DNA from: UMGS1519 sp050951005
GTDB taxonomy: Bacteria; Actinomycetota; Coriobacteriia; Coriobacteriales; Eggerthellaceae
Direction of reading: 5' to 3'
Assembly (NCBI GenBank): GCA_050951005.1
Contig: JBMNIP010000003.1
Coordinates: 1-24,624 of the forward strand
DNA length: 24,624 nt
Shown here one piece after another: positions 1 to 7,945 of the stretch. The notes under the pieces were generated by a model. The model was not told the DNA's origin and searched no databases. It worked only from the letters and a program-made list of their open reading frames with translations. Position 1 is the stretch's first letter; the number at the start of each line of letters is the position of its first letter. The position numbers were made by a program, and so were the translations under genes.

Positions 1-198
1 ATAAAACGGTACTGCGTCGCGAAAGATGCGGAGGAGTTCCTCCGACAGGCGTCGCACTCAACGAACATGAGCGGCCGCGGAATCGTAAGAACCCTGCATA
101 TCGCCCGGACGATTGCCGATATGGCTGAAAGCGAGAAGGTCCTGCAGCCTCATATCGCCGAGGCGCTCTCGTTGCGTCTCAGGGAAGGAGGGAAATAA
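1..198 (+). CDS. comM: ComM/YifB-family Mg-chelatase-like AAA+ ATPase, C-terminal end (partial)
   Basis: Reading frame 1 is open from the first base to the TAA at 196-198 and encodes about 65 residues of a larger protein whose start lies outside the window. The visible segment has the pattern expected at the end of the ComM/YifB Mg-chelatase-like ATPase family: a run reading SGRGIVRTLHIARTIADM, then a segment ending HIAEALSLR. In this family that C-terminal domain contains the RGxxRxLxVARTIAD signature. ComM is a hexameric helicase that promotes branch migration during natural transformation in some bacteria. The stop codon sits directly before the dprA ATG, and the dprA ribosome binding site lies inside this gene, so the two are almost certainly one operon. 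The family assignment rests on a short fragment; the reading frame itself is secure. Confidence 0.8.
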   Translation: MKRYCVAKDAEEFLRQASHSTNMSGRGIVRTLHIARTIADMAESEKVLQPHIAEALSLRLREGGK

Positions 199-1191
199 AT
201 GACCCAAGCGAACGCCGCACCTATCGGCTCTGCGCCGCAACGCCGATATGGTCCCTATACCGGTAAACGCATTCAGGGTCCGCGGTTCGTGATCGATCAG
301 GGCGACCCGCGCTATCCTGCTGCGCTTCTTGATGTCGAGCGTCCGCCGCAGCGGCTGTACGGCATCGGTGATCCCTCAGCGCTCCGAGAGGGACTTGCGG
401 TAATCGGGGCACGGAAGGCGACTCCCTATGGCAAGGGCCTCTGCCGGCGCTTTGCCGGGGAGGCTTCCCGACGCGGGTTGGTGATCATCTCGGGCGGAGC
501 CTACGGCTGCGATGCCGAAGCGCACCGCGCGGCGCTCGACGCCGGGGGAACCACGGTGGTCGTCTTCGGAGGCGGCTGCGATCACGTATACCCTGCACGG
601 CATTTGGCGTTGTTCCAGGAGGTCGTGGATAAAGGCGGGGCAGTGCTATCCGAGCACGACTGGACGTTTCCCGCGCAACCTTATACGTTCCGGGCGCGAA
701 ACCGCCTGATAGCAGGCCTTGCCCGGGCGACCCTCATCGTGGAAGCGGGACTGCCTTCGGGCACCTTCTCCACAGCAGATGATGCGCTCGATATGGGCAG
801 GGAGGTATTGGTGGTGCCCGGACCGATCACCTCGGCCACTTCGGCGGGGACGAATCGCCTGCTGCTCCAAGGGGCCACGCCGATCGTCGATGATGAGAGC
901 TTCTCGGATGCCCTGTTCTCCATTTTCGGCATACTGAGAGAATCGCCGGTTGCCCCATCGGAGTCAGGGACTGCCGATCCGCTGCTGGCTGCGCTGCTTG
1001 CCGAACCGATGCGCATCGATCAGATGGCGGCGATCCCAGGTATTTGCGACGGGACCGCCTTCGATGCCTTGACGGCGGCGACGATTCGCTTGGCGGAATT
1101 GGAAAGCGCCGGGCTCATCGTTCGGTATCCCGACGGTCGATACGGTCCGAAGGGAGATATGCGGGCTGTATCCAAGAATGCGGGGCGATAA
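199..1191 (+). CDS. dprA: DNA-processing protein DprA (Smf)
   Basis: A 330-residue protein with the DprA Rossmann core. DprA binds incoming single-stranded DNA and loads RecA onto it; many species that are not known to be competent keep it. Visible motifs are GARKATPYG (residues 70-78), SGGAYGCDAEAH (98-109, equivalent to the usual SGxAxGID..AH), a YP-containing segment near 131, RNRLIAGL (167-174), a VEA...SGTFSTADDAL segment, and GREVLVVPGP followed by SAGTNRLLLQGA. Residues about 240-320 look like the C-terminal winged-helix domain. The ATG directly follows the upstream TAA, with AAGGAGG at 185-191, seven bases ahead, which fixes the start. The core motif is unusual in having Tyr and Cys where most DprA proteins have Arg/Lys and Ile. 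The gene ends in a hairpin that includes its stop codon. Confidence 0.95.
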   Translation: MTQANAAPIGSAPQRRYGPYTGKRIQGPRFVIDQGDPRYPAALLDVERPPQRLYGIGDPSALREGLAVIGARKATPYGKGLCRRFAGEASRRGLVIISGGAYGCDAEAHRAALDAGGTTVVVFGGGCDHVYPARHLALFQEVVDKGGAVLSEHDWTFPAQPYTFRARNRLIAGLARATLIVEAGLPSGTFSTADDALDMGREVLVVPGPITSATSAGTNRLLLQGATPIVDDESFSDALFSIFGILRESPVAPSESGTADPLLAALLAEPMRIDQMAAIPGICDGTAFDALTAATIRLAELESAGLIVRYPDGRYGPKGDMRAVSKNAGR

Positions 1192-1205
1192 CATCGCCCC
1201 GCATT
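1177..1205. terminator. Bidirectional terminator hairpin between dprA and the cyclophilin gene
   Basis: A perfect 13-bp inverted repeat (AATGCGGGGCGAT at 1177-1189, ATCGCCCCGCATT at 1193-1205) with a 3-base loop. It includes the dprA stop codon (1189-1191) and lies between two convergent genes. There is no clear T-run on either side, so termination from the hairpin alone, or with Rho, is inferred. Confidence 0.7.
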
Positions 1206-1232
1206 GAATTCAACTGACGTAGACGAGAAGCA

Positions 1233-1757
1233 CTAGTTCGCGTTCTCGATGACGATCGATTCGATCAAATCGCCCTGACGAAGGGAATGGACGACATCCA
1301 GTCCTTCGATTGTGTCGCCGAAGACCGTGTAACCGCTATCGAGGAACGGCTGCGGACCCAGGCACAGGTAGAACTGGGATCCGGCGGAATCGGGCATCTG
1401 GCTGCGTGCCATTGCGAGGGTACCGTCCTTGTGCTCGTTATGGGGATTCGTGTCATATTCGTGTTTGATCGAATAGCCCGGCCCGCCGGTTCCCGGCATA
1501 CCGGATGGACCCATTTTGCCTTGGGCGACGTCTTCTTGGCTCATGTCGCGCGTGAACGGGCAACCGCCCTGGATGACGAAGTCGGGAACGTATCGATGGA
1601 ATTTCAACCCATCATAGAATCCCTTTTGCGCCAGTTCGACGAAATTCCCTACATGGATGGGAGCGTCCTGTCCATGCAGCTGTACTTTGATAACGCCCTT
1701 GTCGGTGGTGATGATGGCAACTTCATTGCCATTGGGTTGGTATTCAGGCGTGTACAT
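1233..1757 (-). CDS. Cyclophilin-type peptidyl-prolyl cis-trans isomerase
   Basis: A 174-residue single-domain cyclophilin, which catalyses cis-trans isomerisation of X-Pro bonds during protein folding. Family motifs are present in order: FHRYVPDFVIQGG (53-65) with the catalytic Arg of FHR, GTLAMARS (112-119), SQFYLCLG (127-134), and LDSGYTVFG (139-147). There is no signal peptide or membrane segment, so it should be cytoplasmic. The start is supported by AAGGAGGT about eight bases upstream on the minus strand (about 1766-1773). It is convergent with dprA. The HMA-protein gene lies 279 bases upstream on the same strand, too far for tight coupling. The short N-terminal extension (MYTPEYQPNGNE) before the fold is common in actinobacterial small cyclophilins. 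Confidence 0.95.
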   Translation of the reverse strand: MYTPEYQPNGNEVAIITTDKGVIKVQLHGQDAPIHVGNFVELAQKGFYDGLKFHRYVPDFVIQGGCPFTRDMSQEDVAQGKMGPSGMPGTGGPGYSIKHEYDTNPHNEHKDGTLAMARSQMPDSAGSQFYLCLGPQPFLDSGYTVFGDTIEGLDVVHSLRQGDLIESIVIENAN

Positions 1758-2036
1758 ACCTTCTTACCTCCTTGTCGCAGGGTTCATACTGGTTACCAAT
1801 GATATCGGTTTGCCTCGGCTCTGTGCGCGGAATCCCCAATCGGCATCGAAGGATGGGCTTTCGCGCAGAGGTGCATCGCCGGTAATCCGCTCGATGCATC
1901 ATCGTCCTGCCGACAACAGCGGTTCTCCTCCGCATCTCGAGGGGCGCATTTCAGAAGTTGTCGAAGCGATGGCCCTAACAGGATGCTGTTGGAAGATATG
2001 CGGTTCTGACTGTTTATCTTGTTATTACAGCGTTGC
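1758..2036. other. Intergenic region without a recognisable gene
   Basis: This 279-base stretch lies between the HMA-protein gene and the cyclophilin gene, both on the minus strand. I see the cyclophilin ribosome binding site next to the start codon and a small near-palindrome (TGGTTACCA, about 1791-1799), but no convincing promoter hexamers, terminator or small gene. Open frames across it on either strand run into neighbouring genes and show no recognisable protein features. Confidence 0.5.
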
Positions 2037-2294
2037 CTACTTCGTGCGATGAGCCCATCGGCGCGTCTTCGCCGGTTCGGTTTCATAGCCCTGGTATCCG
2101 TATCCGGTCGGGGCGATGGCGTGCTTAAGCTGGTCGCCATCTACGGGCATTTCGGTGAGGAAGGTAACCATCCCCTTGCGATGGGACGCGTTGACTTTCC
2201 GCGCGTCGGGAAATGCCTTCCTCATGGTATCCGCTATGTGCGCTTCGCACATGCTGCAGACCATTCCCTCGATATATACGGTTACTTTCGTCAT
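2037..2294 (-). CDS. Small heavy-metal-associated (HMA) domain protein
   Basis: An 85-residue protein made of one ferredoxin-like HMA domain. The metal-binding loop reads GMVCSMCEAH (residues 10-19), with the CxxC cysteines at 13 and 16. The MCEAH extension and a following SHRKG segment recall a sub-family of stand-alone HMA proteins I associate with gut Firmicutes and Actinobacteria, rather than typical CopZ (GMTCxxC). Cytoplasmic binding of Cu(I) or another soft metal is the likely role, but the metal is not shown by the sequence. The C-terminal tail (about residues 68-85) is basic and Arg/Lys-rich. A Shine-Dalgarno-like AAAGGAA lies about nine bases before the start. The gene is more than 6 kb from the copper operon and carries no obvious CsoR operator. 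Confidence 0.85.
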   Translation of the reverse strand: MTKVTVYIEGMVCSMCEAHIADTMRKAFPDARKVNASHRKGMVTFLTEMPVDGDQLKHAIAPTGYGYQGYETEPAKTRRWAHRTK

Positions 2295-2330
2295 GTTGTC
2301 GTTCCTTTACTCAGTTTTATTTCCACCCTG

Positions 2331-2358
2331 ATGTTAACATAGACTAATTAATTGTCGA
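2331..2358 (-). promoter_or_regulatory. Predicted promoter of the HMA-protein gene
   Basis: On the minus strand a TCGACA -35 (2353-2358) is followed, after 16 bases, by a TAACAT -10 (2331-2336), about 36 bases before the HMA-protein start. The AT-rich spacer contrasts with the surrounding GC-rich DNA. A perfect 10-bp palindrome, ATGTTAACAT (2331-2340), overlaps the -10 and could be a repressor site. Confidence 0.4.
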
Positions 2359-2436
2359 AATCTGTTGTGCGCGCAGGGGGGTGGGAGGTTGCCGGAAGAA
2401 CCGGTTCGCCTCATGCAATCCGCGGCATAGCTGTGT

Positions 2437-2442
2437 TAGTCT
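2437..2442 (+). promoter_or_regulatory. -10 box giving a probable leaderless trmFO transcript
   Basis: TAGTCT, preceded by TGT (extended -10 form), ends seven bases before the trmFO ATG, so transcription would begin at or next to the start codon. There is no Shine-Dalgarno sequence in front of this ATG. No good -35 is visible. Confidence 0.45.
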
Positions 2443-2449
2443 TTCATCC

Positions 2450-3877
2450 ATGGATCAGAGAGTGAACATCGTCGGCGGCGGCTTGGCCGGAAGCGAGGCG
2501 GCGCTTCAGCTGGCTGCGCGCGGGATCTCCGTCACGCTTATCGAGATGCGGCCGGCGCATCAAACAGCCGTGCATAAGACGGGCGATTTCGCCGAGCTGG
2601 TTTGCTCGAATTCGCTGAAGAGCATGAAACCTGAGAGCGCTGCCGGCATGTTGAAGCATGAGATGCAGGAACTCGGCTCCCAAGTATTGGCGGCGGCTCT
2701 GCGCACGCGCGTTCCGGCAGGGGGCGCGCTTGCGGTCGATCGGGATGAGTTCTCCCGAACCGTCACCGAAGCCATCGCCTGCCATCCCCTTATCGAGACG
2801 GTTCCTGGAGAAGTAGTCGATGTGTTGGAGGAGGGATTGGTCGTTGCCGAGACGAACGGCGCAGTCAGGGAGCTTACCGGTGCAGACGCCACCATCATCG
2901 CGACCGGCCCCTTGACATCAGATGCCCTTGCCTCACGCATCGAACAGCTGACCGGTTCCGAGCACCTTGCCTTCTATGATGCGGCAGCTCCTATCGTGAT
3001 GACTGATTCTCTGGATCATGACGTCCTGTTCCGCCAGAGCCGCTATGAGGATTCGGGCATCGGTGATTATCTGAATGCCCCGTTCACCAAGCAGGAATAC
3101 GAGTCGTTCATCGCCGCATTGCTGGATGCGGATCGGGTTATCGCGAAGGATTTCGAGACCAAAGAGCTGTTTCGCGCATGCCAGCCCATCGAGGAGATAG
3201 CCCGACGCGGACCCGACGCGCCGCGGCATGGCATGATGAAGCCAGTGGGGCTCGTCGATCCTCGAACCGGAAGGCGCCCGTGGGCAGCCGTACAGCTGCG
3301 CTTCGAGGATGCCCATGGCACCTGCTGCAACCTGGTGGGGTTCCAGACCAATCTCACTTTCCCCGAGCAGCGGAGGGTGTTCCGCATGATCCCCGGATTC
3401 AAGGAAGCCGAGTTCGTACGGTATGGAGTCATGCATCGTAACACGTTCATAGATGCTCCGAGAATGCTCGATAGGCACCTTCGCCTGAAATCGGCTGCCT
3501 ACCCGCTCTACTTTGCGGGGCAAGTGGCCGGTACTGAAGGGTATTGCGAAGCAATCATGTCGGGACTCTATACTGCTCTGTGCGTTGCTGCCGAGCTGAA
3601 ATCCGTTGCGTTGCCACCGTTTCCGCAAGAAACGGCATTCGGATCATTGCTGGCATATGCAACCGACCCGTGTACGAAGGACTATCAACCGATGCATGTG
3701 AACTTCGGGGTGTTCGTTCCGCTGGAGACGCCTATCAAGAACAAGAGACAACGGTATGCGGCGTTCATGGAACGTGGTCATCGGGCCATCTCGGCGTATC
3801 GAGATGAGCTGTGCTCCCGCGGGCTGTTCCCCGAAGCGTTGCGGTATTCCGTACCGTCCGAAGATCGGCATGCTTGA
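2450..3877 (+). CDS. trmFO: tRNA (uracil-54-C5)-methyltransferase TrmFO, folate- and FAD-dependent
   Basis: A 475-residue flavoprotein that makes 5-methyluridine at position 54 of tRNA, using methylene-tetrahydrofolate as carbon donor and FADH2 as reductant. The FAD-binding dinucleotide motif GGGLAGSEAA is at residues 9-18. The family segments DFAELVCSNSLKS, ATGPLTSDAL, and GQVAGTEGYCEAIMSGLYTAL follow in order, and the length fits the short bacterial TrmFO group (about 430-480). The open frame continues upstream to a GTG at 2381, but those 23 residues are unlike the family, which begins right at the dinucleotide fold, so ATG 2450 is chosen. No ribosome binding site precedes it; a -10 box seven bases upstream suggests a leaderless message. 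The stop overlaps the xerC start by one base, a trmFO-xerC pairing also conserved in Firmicutes. Confidence 0.96.
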   Translation: MDQRVNIVGGGLAGSEAALQLAARGISVTLIEMRPAHQTAVHKTGDFAELVCSNSLKSMKPESAAGMLKHEMQELGSQVLAAALRTRVPAGGALAVDRDEFSRTVTEAIACHPLIETVPGEVVDVLEEGLVVAETNGAVRELTGADATIIATGPLTSDALASRIEQLTGSEHLAFYDAAAPIVMTDSLDHDVLFRQSRYEDSGIGDYLNAPFTKQEYESFIAALLDADRVIAKDFETKELFRACQPIEEIARRGPDAPRHGMMKPVGLVDPRTGRRPWAAVQLRFEDAHGTCCNLVGFQTNLTFPEQRRVFRMIPGFKEAEFVRYGVMHRNTFIDAPRMLDRHLRLKSAAYPLYFAGQVAGTEGYCEAIMSGLYTALCVAAELKSVALPPFPQETAFGSLLAYATDPCTKDYQPMHVNFGVFVPLETPIKNKRQRYAAFMERGHRAISAYRDELCSRGLFPEALRYSVPSEDRHA

Positions 3878-4794
3878 TGGACTCCCTCGAGAAATACATT
3901 GACGGCTTCTGCCAAGCCCTGAAAGTCGAGCGCAATGCTTCCCCGAATACGGTCCGGACCTATCGGACGGGGTTGCAAGAGTACGCTCGATGGGCGGCCG
4001 AACGGAACCTGGACGCGCTTCATCCGACGCATCGGCAGTTGCGCCAGTTCCTGGCTTCGCTCTCGTCTCTCGAACGCACATCGATCAACAACCGCCTGAG
4101 TGCCTTGCGCGGGTTCTTCTCGTGGCTCGAGATCACCGATGTCATCGACGAGAATCCTGCTGCCGTTCTACAGGGACCGAAAATCCATCGTGCATTGCCG
4201 AGCCGCATCCCGCCATCGGAGATGGATGCTTTGCTCTCGGTCCATAGCGGCGTAGATATTCTGGGGCGGCCGCAAAAACAGAGCCCCGTCGATTTTCGCG
4301 ACCAGGCGATTCTCGAGTTCCTTTACGCCACCGGGGCTCGTGTTTCCGAGGCGGCGGGACTCGGTCTTGGGGCCATCGATTTCGATTCGGGCCAGGTCCG
4401 ACTGATGGGCAAGGGGAACAAGGAACGCATCGTGCCGGTGCATCGCCGGGCTCTCCATGCGCTTCGGGACTACCTTGAGAAAGGCCGGCCCGCCCTCTTA
4501 CGCCCCGAGAAGCCGACCGATGCGGTTTTCCTTTCCACGCGGGGCAATCCCATGAGCGCAGACGCTATCCGGAAGATGTTCAAGAAGTCGTTGTCGCAAG
4601 CCGGCATCGATGGCGATTATTCCCCGCACGACATGCGCCATACCTTTGCAAGCGATTTGCTGGAAGGAGGTGCTGACCTGCGCAGCGTGCAGGAGATGCT
4701 GGGGCATGCAAGCCTCTCGACGACCCAGGTGTATACCCACGTCTCAAACGAATACCTGCGCACGGTCCACCATCAGGCCCATCCCCGCGGATAA
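3877..4794 (+). CDS. xerC: Tyrosine recombinase XerC
   Basis: A 305-residue tyrosine recombinase of the XerC/D group, which resolves chromosome dimers at dif during division. The N-terminal SAM-like core-binding domain covers about residues 5-90. The catalytic set is complete: Arg155 (GARVSE), Lys179 (MGKGNKER), His251 and Arg254 (HDMRH), His277 (LGHAS) and Tyr286 (TTQVYTHV). The length matches XerC/XerD (about 295-305). The ATG shares its A with the trmFO stop (TGATG), so translation is probably coupled; no separate ribosome binding site is seen. An upstream extension of the frame lies wholly inside trmFO and is not family-like. The position next to trmFO favours the housekeeping recombinase over a phage or element integrase. 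I found no dif site in the window. Confidence 0.95.
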   Translation: MDSLEKYIDGFCQALKVERNASPNTVRTYRTGLQEYARWAAERNLDALHPTHRQLRQFLASLSSLERTSINNRLSALRGFFSWLEITDVIDENPAAVLQGPKIHRALPSRIPPSEMDALLSVHSGVDILGRPQKQSPVDFRDQAILEFLYATGARVSEAAGLGLGAIDFDSGQVRLMGKGNKERIVPVHRRALHALRDYLEKGRPALLRPEKPTDAVFLSTRGNPMSADAIRKMFKKSLSQAGIDGDYSPHDMRHTFASDLLEGGADLRSVQEMLGHASLSTTQVYTHVSNEYLRTVHHQAHPRG

Positions 4795-5020
4795 GCGTGC
4801 GGACGGGTTGGTTTCCCAAGTCCCAGCGGGCGCTATTTTCCGTTGCCGGCGTTTTCTATTCTGTGCCCTCACGTGCGCCTGCGGGCTTATGTTCCGGCTT
4901 TAGGCGAACATCCTGTGCGGGTGCTGTGTCCTTACGCGGGGAGCCGGGGCGGCAGCAAGCCATGCGGAGTAGAATTGCTAATTTGGAAAAGACGGACTGT
5001 TCGGTAAGGATAATGAAGCC

Positions 5021-7877
5021 ATGGCTCAGGATTCCATCGTCATCAAAGGTGCGCGCGAGCATAACCTTAAGAACATCAATCTCGAGATTCCCCGCGATAA
5101 GCTTGTGGTCATCACGGGCCTTTCCGGTTCGGGGAAAAGCTCGCTTGCCTTCGATACCATCTATGCCGAGGGGCAGCGTCGCTACGTCGAGAGCCTTTCG
5201 AGCTACGCCCGCATGTTCCTGGGACAGATGAACAAGCCGGATCTGGATAGCATCGACGGGCTTTCGCCGGCGGTTTCCATCGATCAGAAGACGACGAGCC
5301 GCAACCCGCGATCGACCGTTGGCACGACGACTGAGATCTACGATTACCTGCGCTTGCTGTTCGCCCGCGTCGGCGTTCCGCACTGCCCGGAATGCGGAAG
5401 GGTCATCGAGAAGCAGACGACCGACCAGGTAACCGATAAGGTCATCGAGGCCGGAGAGGGCAAACGCGCCCAGATCATGGCCCCGGTTGTGGTCGGCCGC
5501 AAAGGCGAATTCACCCAGCTGCTCGGCGACCTTCGCAAAGAGGGATTCGCCCGTGTGCGTATCGACGGGGAGATCCATCGGCTCGATGAGGAGGACATCG
5601 CACTCGATAAGAAATTCAAGCACACTATCGAGGTTATCGTCGATCGCGTGGTTCTGAAGAAAGATGCTACGGCACGTATCGCCGAAGCAGTGGAGATGGC
5701 TACCAAACTCGCCGATGGCCGCCTGCTGGTGCAGACCATCGACAAGGATAAAACCGAGCACGAGGAATTCTACAGCTTGGCACTCGCGTGCCCGGAGCAT
5801 GGACATTCGATCGATGAGCTGCAGCCGCGTGATTTCAGTTTCAATGCCCCCTATGGGGCCTGCCCGGATTGCCTGGGTATCGGCAGCAGGGAAGAGGTCG
5901 ATCCCAGCCTGGTGGTTCCCGATCCCAGCCTGAGTCTGAAAGAAGGAGCGGTTGCGCCATTCACTTCGGGGAACTACTATCCGCAGGTTCTGGTTGCGGT
6001 GGCGAAGCATCTCGGCTATGACGAGAATACTCCCTGGCAGGATATGTCGAAGCGTGCGCGCAACGTGATGATGTTCGGCCTGAAGCGGGGCAAGGTGCGC
6101 GTGGATTACCACACGATGGATGGGCGCGATACCAATTGGTACATCAAATGGGATGGAATCATCGAAGCGGTGAAGAATCGCTATGCAGAGGCGTCCACCG
6201 AACATGCGCGGGAACGATTCCAGCAGTACTTCGCGGTTACGCCCTGCGAGACCTGCGGGGGCAAGCGCCTGAAACCCGAGATACTGGCGGTCACGGTAAA
6301 GGGGAAGAACATCCACGAGGTTTGCGAGATGAGCGCGCGAGAATCGCTGAGGTTCTTTGAAACCATGGAATTCACCGGCGCGCAGTCTACCATCGCCACA
6401 CCGATCATCAAGGAGATCCGCTCGCGTCTGCGTTTCCTGGTAGACGTGGGTCTGGATTACCTGACCCTCGACCGTGCGACGGCGACCCTTTCGGGTGGCG
6501 AGGCCCAGCGCATCCGATTGGCCACGCAGATCGGCGCGGGCCTGATGGGCGTGCTCTATATCCTTGACGAGCCTTCCATCGGCCTGCATCAGCGTGACAA
6601 TGCGCGCCTGATCTCGACGCTCGAGCGTCTGCGCGATTTGGGGAACACCGTGCTGGTCGTCGAGCACGATGAAGAGACCATGCGCCGCGCCGATTACCTG
6701 ATCGATATCGGCCCTGGTGCCGGAGAGAAAGGCGGCAAGGTGGTCGCGGCCGGTACGCCTGCCGAAGTGGCCCAGGTCGAAGGTTCGATCACCGCCGATT
6801 ATCTATCGGGCCGCCGAACCATCCCTGTTCCCAGGAGGCGGCGGAAGACGACGCATGGTGCCATCACCATTACCGAGGCTGCCGAGAACAACCTGAAGGA
6901 CATCACCGTTTCCATCCCCCTTGGTACGCTGACGGTGGTCACCGGGGTATCGGGTTCGGGCAAGTCCTCGCTTGTCACCGATACCCTGGCACCGGCATTG
7001 GCGAACCGTCTGAACCATGCGCACCTGCGGGTGGGCGATTATGGCAAGATCACCGGCCTGGCAAAGCTCGACAAGGTAATCAACATCGACCAGAGCCCCA
7101 TCGGGCGAACGCCGCGGTCGAATCCCGCCACCTATGTCGGACTTTGGGATGACGTTCGCCAGCTGTTCGCCAGCACGAACGAGGCGAAGGCGCGGGGGTA
7201 CTCTGCCGGCCGCTTCAGTTTCAATGTCAAAGGCGGTCGCTGCGAAGCCTGCAAGGGCGACGGCCAGGTGAAGGTGGAGATGCACTTCCTGCCCGATATC
7301 TATGTGCCATGCGAGGTATGCAACGGCGCCCGTTACAACCGCGAAAACGCTCCAGGTTACCTATCGGGGCAAGAATGTCTATGACGTGCTGGAGATGACC
7401 GTCGATGAGGCGTTGGAGTTCTTCAAGAACATTCCGAGGTTGAAGACGAAGCTTCAGACCTTGCATGATGTCGGATTGGGATACGTGCATCTCGGGCAAC
7501 CTGCGACGACGCTTTCGGGCGGCGAGGCGCAGCGCGTGAAGCTCTCGAGCGAATTGCAGCGCCGGCAGACGGGCAGGACGTTCTACATTCTGGACGAGCC
7601 GACCACCGGCCTTCATTTCGAAGATGTCCGGCAGTTGCTGGTGGTATTGCAGCGGCTTGTCGATGCGGGGAATACGGTGCTTGTGGTCGAGCACAATCTG
7701 GACGTCATCAAGTCTGCCGACTATCTGATCGATCTGGGTCCAGAGGGGGGAGATCAGGGCGGTACCGTTGTCGCGACCGGAACGCCCGAGCAGGTTGCCG
7801 AATGCCCTGAGAGCTGGACGGGGAAGTTCCTTGCTCCCATACTGTCATTCGGATCCGGAGCGGAAGCGGAGGATTGA
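5021..7877 (+). pseudogene. uvrA: Excinuclease ABC subunit A (UvrA), interrupted by one +1 frameshift
   Basis: UvrA is the damage-recognition ATPase of nucleotide excision repair. The first frame (5021-7384) carries Walker A GLSGSGKS (33-40), the first zinc module ending CPDCLG, the first LSGGEAQRIRLA signature, ILDEPSIGLHQ, the second Walker A GVSGSGKSS, and the C-terminal zinc module (CEACKG...CEVCNG). Just after RYNRE an extra A in the A-run at 7344-7347 shifts the frame. Dropping one A gives RYNRETLQVTYRGKN and continues into the second LSGGEAQRVKLSSEL, YILDEPTTGLH and VVEHNLDVI segments, ending at TGA 7875-7877. The repaired protein has 951 residues, normal for UvrA. As written, the product lacks the second signature and Walker B. 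AAGGA (5006-5010) is a usable ribosome binding site. A sequence error is more likely than true loss. Confidence 0.93.
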
Positions 7878-7930
7878 GAGATTCAGACGCTCCGTATTGG
7901 ACGGTAGGGGGATGCCATCAGGGCGTAGCG

Positions 7931-7936
7931 TATAAT
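7931..7936 (+). promoter_or_regulatory. Consensus -10 box (TATAAT) for the 7946 gene
   Basis: A perfect TATAAT ends nine bases before the ATG at 7946. No Shine-Dalgarno sequence lies between them, so the transcript would have a leader of only a few bases or none. A matching -35 at normal spacing is not evident. Confidence 0.5.
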
Positions 7937-7945
7937 GGACCGACT

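Noticed and set aside
2331..2365. Possible dif site near xerC (TTAACATAG ... TAATTGTCGAA)
   Set aside because: One arm resembles a dif half-site, but the spacer is about 8 rather than 6 bases and the other arm matches poorly. A promoter for the HMA-protein gene explains the AT-rich stretch as well.
3877..4794. xerC as the integrase of a mobile element
   Set aside because: It overlaps trmFO by one base in a known housekeeping order, and no attachment-site repeats, excisionase or element genes are nearby.
4889..4911. Inverted repeat ATGTTC ... GAACAT upstream of uvrA as a LexA (SOS) box
   Set aside because: The half-sites are inverted relative to the actinobacterial GAAC-N4-GTTC box and are 11 bases apart, so it is not a convincing SOS box.
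4795..5020. Small gene or terminator between xerC and uvrA
   Set aside because: No stem with a T-run and no family-like frame was seen. Only weak promoter-like hexamers (TAGAAT at 4970-4975, GATAAT at 5009-5014) are present.
4856..6667. Long open frame (603 codons) on the minus strand opposite uvrA
   Set aside because: It mirrors the codon periodicity of uvrA in high-GC DNA, shows no protein family features, and uvrA on the other strand is unmistakable.
7344..7347. Programmed ribosomal frameshifting in uvrA
   Set aside because: There is no slippery heptamer or following pseudoknot, and UvrA is not known to use frameshifting. A simple extra base explains it.
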